The translations under genes were made by a program, and so were the position numbers. From positions 1,488,001 to 1,552,000 of the forward strand of contig JANFOG010000008.1 of assembly GCA_024336345.1 (NCBI GenBank): a DNA stretch of 64,000 nucleotides. The letters are read 5' to 3'. Positions 55,478 to 64,000 of the stretch are shown here, piece after piece (within the stretch, counting starts at the first letter, position 1; each line of letters opens with the position of its first letter). The stretch is from Mariannaea sp. PMI_226. Taxonomy: Eukaryota > Ascomycota > Sordariomycetes > Hypocreales > Nectriaceae. Under the pieces are notes generated by a model. That model saw only the letters and a list, made by a program, of their open reading frames with translations. It had not been told where the DNA came from and searched no databases.

Positions 55478-56671
55478 TCACCAGCCATATTTGCTTGACG
55501 CCTCCTTGCGATTTGTCTTCCCCTTGGCGAAGCTGTCTTCCAGAGCTTCTCGTTGATTCTGTACATTTTGTACAAGCTTCTGTAGACTGTTTCTGCCGCT
55601 GCCCACGATTCCACGCACAGGGTTGTGGATCTGCTCCTCGCCAAGTTCGCGGATGTGCTCATTGTGTTTGTATTCGATGTCCATGTTGAAGTTGACGACG
55701 TTCTTGGCCATGTGTTTGCCTTGTCCTCCACGCCCAAAAAGTTCTCTCTTTTGGGCTGCCGTGAGGTTGAGGTCGTCCACTACTGTGTCGAGTGACTGAG
55801 TGCCTGGGGCAGTCGTTGCCGAGGGCCCAGTCATTGCACTGCTAGCATACTGGGCGTAATCATCATAAGCATTGTTGCCGTACGCATCAGCGCTGCTTTG
55901 CGTTTCGAACAAAGGTTCATACGTGCCGTCGGCTGTTGACTGGTCCAAGGGGTCGGAGGGCTCCTCTGTGTGCATGGAAAACAAAGAGACTTTCTTTGGC
56001 GCCTCGGGGGGAGTCGGTTCTGTGGCTAGCTTCGCCTCCGTGCTAATACTTGTCGTCGGTACCGCGGATTGGGAAGTTTGAGTAGCCACCTTGGCGATGG
56101 CAGCGGCCGTTGGCTTTTTCTTCTTCGGATTTCTTGACACTGATAGTGGTTTGAACATGAGCGGCTTTCCCACCAACTTGACTTCTTCCTCAGGCTTCTG
56201 CTCCGCCGGGATAAACGGCTGCGCTGCGGCCTTCGGGGGAGGAAGTATCATTCCACCAGTGGACTGCTTCTCAGCGTCTACATCTTCGCCATCTCCAATA
56301 CTTCTGCTAAATCCAGGAGCGGCGCTCGTCTTCAAACTGACACCCGGCCTAGGTGGCCCGGCGCTGGATGTCGCGGTTGGAGGCTTGGCTTTGTTGGCAT
56401 GCTTCGGAGGCGGCAGAAACGAGTTGAATCCGGAAAAAAGCCCGGAACCCCCTGTTTTTGCGCGTTTGGCGGGTGGCTCGTCGCTTTTTGTTGTGGAGGA
56501 ATCGGACGATAGCTGGGGAAGGTTGACGACTATTCGGCCTGGGTTGGATCGATCAACCACCTTTTGGAAAGGCTTCTTCGAATACGTTTGTGAAGGTTTG
56601 GGAGCCGGCTTGACGGGGTTCTCAGCTTCTGAGCCGGAGCCCTCGGAGTCGGAATAGTCAACCAAACCCAT
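55478..56671 (-). CDS. PRCC-like nuclear protein (mitotic checkpoint/splicing-associated family)
   Basis: A single exon on the minus strand; 397 aa from MGLVDYSDSEGSGSE, the characteristic opening of this family. It is mostly disordered, with Pro- and Lys-rich stretches: GRIVVNLPQLSSDSS, PPAKRAKTGG (possible nuclear signal) and LFSGFNSFLPPPK. The conserved C-terminal PRCC block reads ELFGRGGQGK, then NVVNFNMDIEYKHNEHIREL and KLVQNVQNQREALEDSFA, ending in NRKEASSKYGW. The human relative PRCC is a nuclear protein that interacts with MAD2B and splicing factors; the fungal function is not established. It is divergent from Sin1 over 420 bp. Confidence 0.9.
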   Translation of the reverse strand: MGLVDYSDSEGSGSEAENPVKPAPKPSQTYSKKPFQKVVDRSNPGRIVVNLPQLSSDSSTTKSDEPPAKRAKTGGSGLFSGFNSFLPPPKHANKAKPPTATSSAGPPRPGVSLKTSAAPGFSRSIGDGEDVDAEKQSTGGMILPPPKAAAQPFIPAEQKPEEEVKLVGKPLMFKPLSVSRNPKKKKPTAAAIAKVATQTSQSAVPTTSISTEAKLATEPTPPEAPKKVSLFSMHTEEPSDPLDQSTADGTYEPLFETQSSADAYGNNAYDDYAQYASSAMTGPSATTAPGTQSLDTVVDDLNLTAAQKRELFGRGGQGKHMAKNVVNFNMDIEYKHNEHIRELGEEQIHNPVRGIVGSGRNSLQKLVQNVQNQREALEDSFAKGKTNRKEASSKYGW

Positions 56672-57091
56672 GACTTTGGTGTGTTGAAGTTGGCGCAAAA
56701 AAAGAAAAAAGAAAAAAAAAGAACTGTGGCAAGTGAAATGATGGTTGTCGCAAAGCTCGAGTTCCGACGTCACGTACCCAATGCTGCTGCCAGGGAGCCT
56801 GGCCCACCTCAGCCTTGCCTTGGTCTATGCGGGTTTCAGCCACATATGTGGGTCGTCACAGATCAAAGTACGCAAGGCTGAGCCACGACAACCCCACGAT
56901 AGCGATACGTGTGTGTACCTTGATAACCAAGCTATCGCGGGCCGGCCAGTGTCCATGAGACAACCCTGCGCAGTTTCAACGTAGCGTCTTCACGCCCACG
57001 AACCCAGCAAGGCAAATGGCCTCCTCTTAGCTTACCAACCGTCCATATTTGCAGCTGTGGGACCATCATATTGTTGGTTCAAATAGCCGCC
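56672..57091. promoter_or_regulatory. Bidirectional spacer between PRCC-like and Sin1 genes
   Basis: 420 bp between divergent start codons. An A-rich tract (56698-56720) lies just upstream of the PRCC-like ATG. No known motif was recognised. Confidence 0.5.
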
Positions 57092-59748
57092 ATGTCTGTC
57101 ATTCAGCTCGAGGAGTAGGTACACTCAAGCTCCCGCGGCCGATGCTTGGGACGCAGCTTAATCGTCAAGCAAATGGATTATTGCTAACTTAGCATTCACT
57201 TCTAGACTTGTATCATACCAACTTCGATCGAGCTACCTAAATGAAATCGCCGACGGTGTAGGCGAGCGCCTACTCACTGTCAATGACAGCTTTCTCAACT
57301 CCGCCCCCTTCAAAGCCGCTGGCTGGCGCCCCAACTCCTCCCATATCAAACGCACCCATTCACCTCCAATTCCGACTGCTGTCGCCTCCGAATATTTCCA
57401 AGCGCCTCGCCGCGCCGGCTTAACTCTCGAGGATGGGGAAGAACATGAAGATGGCGGGATGCTCACGGCCGGTGGCTCCGATACCATGGGCCCTGGCATG
57501 GCCTTTAAGCGGCGCAGGCGCCGGGAGCAAATGGAGGAGGACGACAGCAGTGACCTGAGCGATGAAAGCGACGACGACGTGGATCAGCGAGCTGCTCAGC
57601 AGATAAAATTTGCCAAGATGCCCGTCAGAAGCCGCGCAGGGTCGTCTCCTTTACAGAATACAGTATTGAGGCAAACAGGAACTACATCTCCTAGGGCTCC
57701 ACGAAGAGGTTCACAGTCAGCATTGGAGACGGTGAAGGAGAGGCCTCGGAGGGATACAGTAACAAGTAGCGAGATATCCTCGGAGAACGAGATCGATGTT
57801 CCCACCTACCAGCGGCATCGCGAAGCCGCTCGGGCGGCTGCCAGATTCGCCAAGCTGCAAGCCAAAATTCTCGAGGAGCCTACCCCTGGAACTCAACGAG
57901 CTGACACGTCCTTGCTTCCGGAGGAAGAGGAAGACTCAGATGGAACAGACATGTCCGATGAGTTCGTTGTCGAGAGTATAGATTCAGCTTCCATCCTCGA
58001 CGGAGTGGAAAACCCTCTCAATGCATCACCCACACGACAAGTTGTTGGCACTCCGCCAAAGAACTTTGTTCGACAATCAACAATTAGAAGATCTAATGCA
58101 CCAGTACATCCTTATGTCATGGGAACTCTTCCGCCTCCTCGACCTCTCAGCACTATTAGACCTCCTAGTATGGCTCAGCCAACGAGTTTACTATCGGCTG
58201 CTCTGAAGGCCAAGCAGAACAGCTCCAGCATTCCATTCCAGAAGTTTGCGCACTTTAGTGGACAGGGCACACAGGGATCGATCGCTGTGCGCATCTACGC
58301 TCCTTTTTCCAACACACCGAGCAAGCCTTACGTGGTGCTCATCCGCCCACGCGTCCAAGATGGCCAAGGTGCCGAACGAGTTGTGACCGTGGCGGATCTT
58401 ATTGGACTTAGTCTCTACCGATACAATGAAGAGAAGATGGAGCCTCCTTTGCCTTCAAACAAACTCAACATTAATTGGTGGACCCTCCGGATGGTAGAAG
58501 AGGGCGGCGAAGTTGATGATGATTTTGATCCATTCGAGCGGACGAAACCACTGGCGTCGTTTACGTCAGTCAACAATGCCAACATGCGAGGAGGAGGTCG
58601 CATGAGGTCCAACTCTACGGCATATGATGACTTTGCTTTGGCAGCAGCCTCGGAAGAAGAGTTCCAGGAGAACCAGTCACTTACACCGCAGGAAGAGGAA
58701 GAGGCTCCTCTGTCTCCCCTCGAGCCCATAGCAGAGCCAAAGCGAGTGATAGACGAGGATGCGACCCCGAGGAACACGCCTGGTGTGTCCAGTTTCATGG
58801 ACCTTTCGCGACCTCGTCCGAACCCCATCGTCACATCGACATATCGATCCAATGCACCACCGGCGGACGCGCCACAGGCTCCAGCGGCGGTCCCGAACAC
58901 TGCCCGAGGGCAACAGAAATTGCTCCGCATCCACATCATGTCCTCTGACGTTGCTCCTGGCCAAATGATGACTGTGGACGTCACAACAAGCACGTATCTC
59001 GCCGAGGTGCTGGATTTGGTGTGCAGAAAGAGACAGCTCGACAAGGCAAACCACGTTCTCAAGCTGCCGGGGTCTGGGGCAGTTGTCATGATTGACCGTC
59101 CAGTGTCGTCCATCGGAAACGTCAGTGACCTGGAGCTATACCGACGCCGGTTCGCGACGGATGGGCCTCTCACTATCACCGGATCACCCGGCAGCTCCTC
59201 GCCCAAGATGTTGCCTCCCGCAGACTCGGCCCTGAAGCGAGGCAAGAAATCACACCTGCAGCTGGTGGGCAGCCACCCTCTGGCGCGCGAGGCCTTGAAG
59301 CAGGAAGAGCTTACCAATGCGAACTACAAGAAGTATACGGTCTGGAGAAAGCAGCCGATGCGCATTGTTGGCATGAGCGAGCGCATCTTGGTCATTGATG
59401 GCGAGTATATCCACATCATGCCCGCCTCGGGTGGTAAGGCGTTGCATGATGGCTCGGGCAAGACAACGACTGTGCATTTTAGCAATGTAATTGGATGCAA
59501 GGTGCTTCGGAAACACCCTACGAATATCAAGGTAAGTTTCTTTTGTTCTCCCCCGGCCTTGTTTCTTCCCTCTTCTCTTCCCTTTTTTTGAGAATAGTCA
59601 TCTAACGTTGTTTTTTCCCTCGTTTTAGCTCGTGGTTTACAAAGCAACGGAAAGCAAGCGATACGACTTTGAGGCGCGCAGCGCTCATGAGGCAGCAGAG
59701 ATTGTAGGAGAGTTGAAGAAGGGTATCTCGCCATATCGCGAGGTTTGA
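57092..59748 (+). CDS. sin1: TORC2 subunit Sin1/Avo1
   Basis: Exons 57092-57114 (23 nt), 57206-59531 and 59629-59748; 822 aa. The tiny first exon gives MSVIQLEELVSYQLRSSYLN, the typical fungal Sin1 start; the first intron uses a GTAGGT donor. Acidic and basic low-complexity sequence is followed by the CRIM domain (about residues 345-460: FAHFSGQGTQGSIAVRIYAP, KLNINWWTLRMVEEGGEVDD). A Ras-binding-like domain spans about 578-658 (KLLRIHIMSSDVAPGQMMTV), and the PH domain about 714-822 (YTVWRKQPMRIVGMSERILV, SKRYDFEARSAHEA) is completed by the last exon. Sin1 recruits AGC kinase substrates to TORC2 at the plasma membrane, controlling actin, sphingolipid and wall-stress responses. Confidence 0.96.
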
Positions 59749-62700
59749 GGTGCCAGCAAGGACCGGCTCCCTCTCAAGGGTTTCCAATTCAACACTTTTG
59801 GCAGATGATTTCTGATGGATGATGATATGCACATGTACGGCGTACGACAGTGAAGGTACAGCTTTCTTTTTTTCAATTTACCACTTCACTTGAGGTGGGA
59901 ATCGTCTGGGCGGGGGGGGCTGTTTGAAGATCAAATGATATCTGGTATTTCCAAGGGAGTTAGGGAGAGACCTACAGACGGCGCAGTGTTTTATCTAAGA
60001 AAGATGTGCCAATGCACGCGATTGGGATCCTCAGTATTGATATTTTGATCATTGCTGTTTGCTTGCATTGATGGGGCCCCATCCCTTCCCCTTTTTTCTG
60101 AGGAGAGCTTTCTCTAGTCAAGATTCCATCACTAAGCTGTTTTGCTTGGAGTTTACTCCACGCGCAAAGAAGGTGACACTCCTAACAGCCGCAGGGGCAC
60201 TCTCTGAATGCCATGGAAAGGGTGCGTGTGAAAAGATGGCAATTTGGAGAATCCACTCTTTCATGAGGGCCGTTTGTCAAATTCAGGTCAAAGGGTCTCA
60301 TCTCAGTATACTTGCAAGGCTCACCAGTTCCTGTTCCAAGTAGAGTAACTATCTCTAAAAGTCAGGGTTCGGGCCGCCCATCTTCCATGATCTACTCCAT
60401 ACATGATGTAAAAATACAAGAGTAGGTCACAAATGGGAAGGCGGCCATGTCTGAAGACGAGCGTTCTTGAGTCCCATTTTGAGAGACCTTGTGTCAGTAA
60501 AACATGATTAAATCACCGAAACTGCCATCACCTGAGACGTAGAGAGAGAGGTCCATGTCAGATGTTTCAAGGGGGAATAAGTTCGTGGCTGGGAGTTTGA
60601 CTCGCTGCTATGAGATGCTTTGCCCTTTTGCCGAGGTGATGCGGTTTTCTCAACTAGGGATGCAATGTACCAATGCTGATTGCTATCTTGAGATAGCGAG
60701 CAGCCGGGGAAACAATTGGGATTCAAATAAAACATGTCATGATAAACTAGCCAGAACTGGATGATAACAAGGAAAGAAAAGAAAAGAGAAAAAAAGACGC
60801 CGCTTTTGGTGTTTCGCTTGAGCGGTGATATGTTTGACTGCTAACCTATACCAACCGACGTCAAAATTGTGAGGATCAGCATCAGCGGCAGCCGAACCTG
60901 GCACACCAGATTACCAACTTTTTTTTTTTTTGTTATTTTTTTCTTTTGTTTCTTCCTAATTGGTACAGTAAGTTTTTTTTTCCTTTTCTTTTCTGTTTCT
61001 CTTTCTCCAAACCAATGGCTGGGCTTCCCTAGATAGGCAATGTATACTGCAAATGGGGCCTTGATTGCTTTGTTACTGAACTACAAAGAGATGGGAAAAT
61101 GTGGTGGATGAGGGGCATGAAACTTGGCTATTTAATAATGATTGATCGAAATAGACGTTCAGAATTATGGGGAAGAAAAAAAAGAAAAAGAAAAAAAGGG
61201 TATTGATGTTGGCAGAACGTCCCATAAAGGACATGCCTACTTTGTCGTGTTCTCGGGGAGTATACGTAGGTTGACACGTAGAATATGTACAGATATACAT
61301 GATGGATCGAATGTGTTATAATACGCCTGTACACATACGCACACACACGCACACATACACATACACAAACACATCCTGGTCAATCTATCTCAACTGAGAA
61401 CCCCTACTGTACAAATTGCCTCACGTTTTCTACCATTCACACTTGATGACCATATTCTTGCAAAGTCCGCCCATGGCTCCTCTTCTGGTGTCTCCCCGTC
61501 TCCCCGTCTCCCCGAAAAGGCGGTATATACTGTAGGTTATTATCCTTGTCAAGGCAAGTTTGGCCCCTGATGATCAACGCCTAACGACTACGACTCCTTC
61601 AATCACACTGGATGCGGCCCTACCAACGGCCGACCAACGAGGGCCCCATTCCCCCCCCATCTTGAAATGGCGAACCAAGTCTGTCTCAGCTTTTTTTTCT
61701 TCTTTTTATTTCCTTTTTGTTTTTGTTCTTCTCTCCCTGTCAGGTACTGTACCTGCTTACCCACCCATGCACATGAAAACTATTTTTATGCAAGGCTTTG
61801 CTGTAATGTGTATGAATTGCGGATCAATATTCCGGGAGCCGGCACACGACTCCCCTCTCTCCCCAATTACTGTACTTGTAACAAGAAACAACCTAAGCTG
61901 TTGTATCTGTTGAGCTAGCTTCCACCTTTTGCGACAAGAGAGATTGAAGCTCCAATATCACAGGGTGCGCCGGCTCCGTCCACAAAAGAATACATCAATA
62001 GTGAAATGGGGAAAAGTCTCGTCTGCTTCGTTGCAACAGAGTGCCATATTATCCATTCCCAATCAATCCATGTGTGTGTGTTTATTTTCTTACCAGGTTC
62101 TTTCACTATTTATGTATGCAGTATGCAGGTATTTACAGCCACAGCCACGCTCACTGTCGTGCTCGTAGCAGCAGGTTGCGTTTTCATGTGTGATTTTCGA
62201 CTTTCATAATCCACCTCGTATCCTTATTACCAATCCCAATCAAGTGCCACCCCCAAAAAAGGGTCTTGCAATGCTACTGTACATGTCTACCTAGTAAAAG
62301 AACAACAAGCATAAAAAAAAAATAAAGGTACAAACCCGCTTTGTCTTGGTTGATGATCCATATGGTGTCTGTGTGGGTGCGTGTGTGTCAGTATGTAGGT
62401 GGGTATGGCGCATGTGTCCGTGTGCTGGATGTGCACTGGATAAGCAAAGTAGCCACTCGCACGACTTGTCAGACATTCTCGTAAAGTGAGAAGAGAAAGA
62501 GCAAAAAAGGAAATACAAGAAAAAAAGGTACACGGCCTAGTCGTAATTCTCGGCAACCGGCACAGGAGATGCAGCCAATCCAAGTGGCCGCCGCCTCAAT
62601 AGTATGGGGGTGTATCTGCGTGTCTGCGTCCGTGTGTATATGTGGGTGGAAATATTTACACGACATTTTCAAGAGTGCATGTACTCTATGTATGTACTGT

Positions 62701-62995
62701 GTGTATGTACGGACGGTAGGGTGATATTGATGAGCAGAACTTGCAGAAGAAGGAAGAGACGGGAGAGCCGCCAGTTTGAACATAAAACCAGCACGATGTC
62801 CCCTGCAGTTCCCTTTCGATATTGCCATTGATTCCTTGCTCTGTCATCCCCCAGTGTTCTCAGTTCCTCAAGTCTACCTGTCTGTCTATCTGCAGTTCGT
62901 CTTATTCGACTATATACCCCGGTTTTGATATTTCAACTCTTCGTCATTCAACCAAGACCACTTGATCTTTCTAATACCCTTTCTCAATCGACACG
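59749..62995. other. 3.2 kb intergenic region, pyrimidine-rich
   Basis: No gene is recognisable on either strand. There are several T-rich or T/C tracts (60919-60990, 61691-61735) and CACA/ACAC runs near 61330-61372 and GTGT runs near 62360-62390. The promoter of the GPI-type protein lies at the end. Confidence 0.5.
62911..62916 (+). promoter_or_regulatory. TATA box of the small GPI-type protein gene
   Basis: TATATA sits 80 bp before the ATG, followed by CT/CA-rich sequence. This is a compact, strong-looking fungal core promoter and suits an abundant surface protein. Confidence 0.5.
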
Positions 62996-63637
62996 ATGAA
63001 GTTCTCCGCCATCACTCTCGTCTCCATCCTCGCTGCTCTCACGCAGGTGCGTTATTCTATTTGAGTGATTTCCATCCCCTCACGGAGGGAAACAAGAATA
63101 ATAAGATAAAGGGACTTATACTGACATACCCTTCCATTTGTTCAGGCAAAGGAACTCACTCCCGTTGTTGATTCCTCCGCTCTCGCAGCCGCCTCTTCTG
63201 CCGCCGCTTCTGCCAACAGTGCCTTCAAGAGCGAGGGTGACCGTCTCCACAGCATCCAGGCCAGCATCAGCTCCGACGTTGCCTCCATCCTTCGTACGGC
63301 GACTCACACAACCAAGGAAGTCAAGGAAGAGCACACCTCCGAACCTGACACGGCTTCTGACAAGGTAGCTTCGGAGACGGGCACCACCAGCCGAGCCGTT
63401 GTCACCTCTGCTGCCGTCACCACCCAGTCCGCTGATGAGTCTTCTGCTACGGAGGACTCTTCGTCTTCCGCTGATGAAAACTCTTCTGACACCTCCAACG
63501 ACTTTGTCGCCTCTGACACTACGAAAGCCAAGAGCTCCGCGACCAGCAGCTCCTCGCACGGTGCCGGTGCCATGCCAACTGCTGGTGTCGCCATTGGAGC
63601 TCTCATGGGTGGTGCTGCCATGCTCGTCAACCTGTAA
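62996..63637 (+). CDS. Small Ser/Thr/Ala-rich GPI-anchored surface protein
   Basis: Exons 62996-63046 and 63146-63637, with a 99 bp intron in phase 0 just after the signal peptide; 180 aa. The signal peptide MKFSAITLVSILAALTQ is followed by an Ala/Ser helical segment and a heptad-like stretch (FKSEGDRLHSIQASISSDVA). A long Ser/Thr/Asp/Glu region is suited to O-mannosylation. The C-terminus has a small-residue cleavage region (SSSSHGAGAMP) and a hydrophobic tail (VAIGALMGGAAMLVNL), as in GPI precursors. No enzyme motif is present; wall-structural or adhesion-modulating roles are common for such proteins but unproven here. Confidence 0.85.
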
Positions 63638-64000
63638 TCGGAGTATCATGACGAGAGGAAGCAGTAGCAGCAGCAGCAGCAGCAATTCATTTGTCGTCCC
63701 GCCATCTCCTCTTCCTATTGGACAAAAAGAGTGATATCTCGGCTCTAAGAGACTTGCAACTTACTACTACTAATTAGCATGGTACATGCATCTGCCACTC
63801 GGAATGAAGAAAAGGAAAAAAGGAAAACGCACCCTTTTATTACTGGATGCATGGTTAATGCCCATGGATATGGAAACTGATGGATAATGGAAACACCAAC
63901 GGACACGTCACCTTTTTTCTTTTCATTTCTTTCAAGAAGATAAAAAAATGAGGAAAGGAATGGGCCTGGATAATACCTTGTGTAAAAGCATTTCTGTTCT
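63638..64000. other. 3' flank of the GPI-type gene
   Basis: A short (AGC)n repeat of about seven units lies at 63664-63685, just after the stop. The rest is AT-rich sequence with A/T runs and no gene before the window ends. Confidence 0.6.

Noticed and set aside
58415..59317. 300-codon open frame antisense to Sin1
   Set aside because: It is a shadow of the Sin1 coding frame; Ser/Arg-rich composition mirrors the sense codons.
63116..63685. 189-codon minus-strand frame over the GPI-type gene
   Set aside because: It is antisense shadow of a Ser/Ala-rich sequence; the plus-strand gene has signal peptide, intron and GPI tail.

Overview
The window is nuclear DNA of a filamentous ascomycete (Pezizomycotina). 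Sordariomycetes, probably Hypocreales, is my best guess from how the proteins read. The evidence is short introns (about 45-170 bp) with GTRNGT donors and YAG acceptors, fungus-only families (Zn2Cys6-type regulator, LaeA-like methyltransferase, yapsin-like protease, DUF7582-type protein, PNP-type NLR), and a Tc1 transposon and NLR relic whose stop codons look like repeat-induced point mutation. Exon joins were worked out by hand from reading phase and splice consensus. No database search was possible.

Layout. 1-1.4 kb: 3' part of a fungal transcription factor. 2.3-6.8 kb: a prolyl-4-hydroxylase-like enzyme convergent with a PEBP-family protein, then a GPI-anchored aspartic protease. 6.8-9.4 kb: no firm gene. 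9.4-12.3 kb: a decayed NLR (PNP - NB-ARC - TPR) on the minus strand. 13.3-14.2 kb: a divergent V-ATPase proteolipid in five exons. 14.4-17.5 kb: Vps18. 18.4-19.8 kb: a LaeA-like methyltransferase. 19.8-26.7 kb: a 6.9 kb gene desert rich in simple repeats. 26.7-28.2 kb: a nucleotide-sugar 4,6-dehydratase.

30.4-37.9 kb is an RNA and ribosome-biogenesis neighbourhood: RPF1 and NOC3 share a 302 bp promoter, followed by an unnamed protein with two PAM2-like motifs and POP3 (RNase P/MRP). 40.6-48.8 kb is one very large deubiquitinase (2582 aa, nine coding exons, probable 5'-UTR intron). 50.7-52.1 kb is a complete Tc1-type DNA transposon with near-perfect terminal inverted repeats and one internal stop. 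53.5-59.7 kb holds a DUF7582-like protein, a PRCC-like protein and the TORC2 subunit Sin1/Avo1. After a 3.2 kb gap, the window ends with a small serine/threonine-rich GPI-type surface protein.

Most genes are conserved housekeeping genes. The accessory and fast-evolving parts are the NLR relic, the divergent proteolipid beside it, the transposon and the long non-coding stretches. I found no CRISPR, rRNA or tRNA gene.
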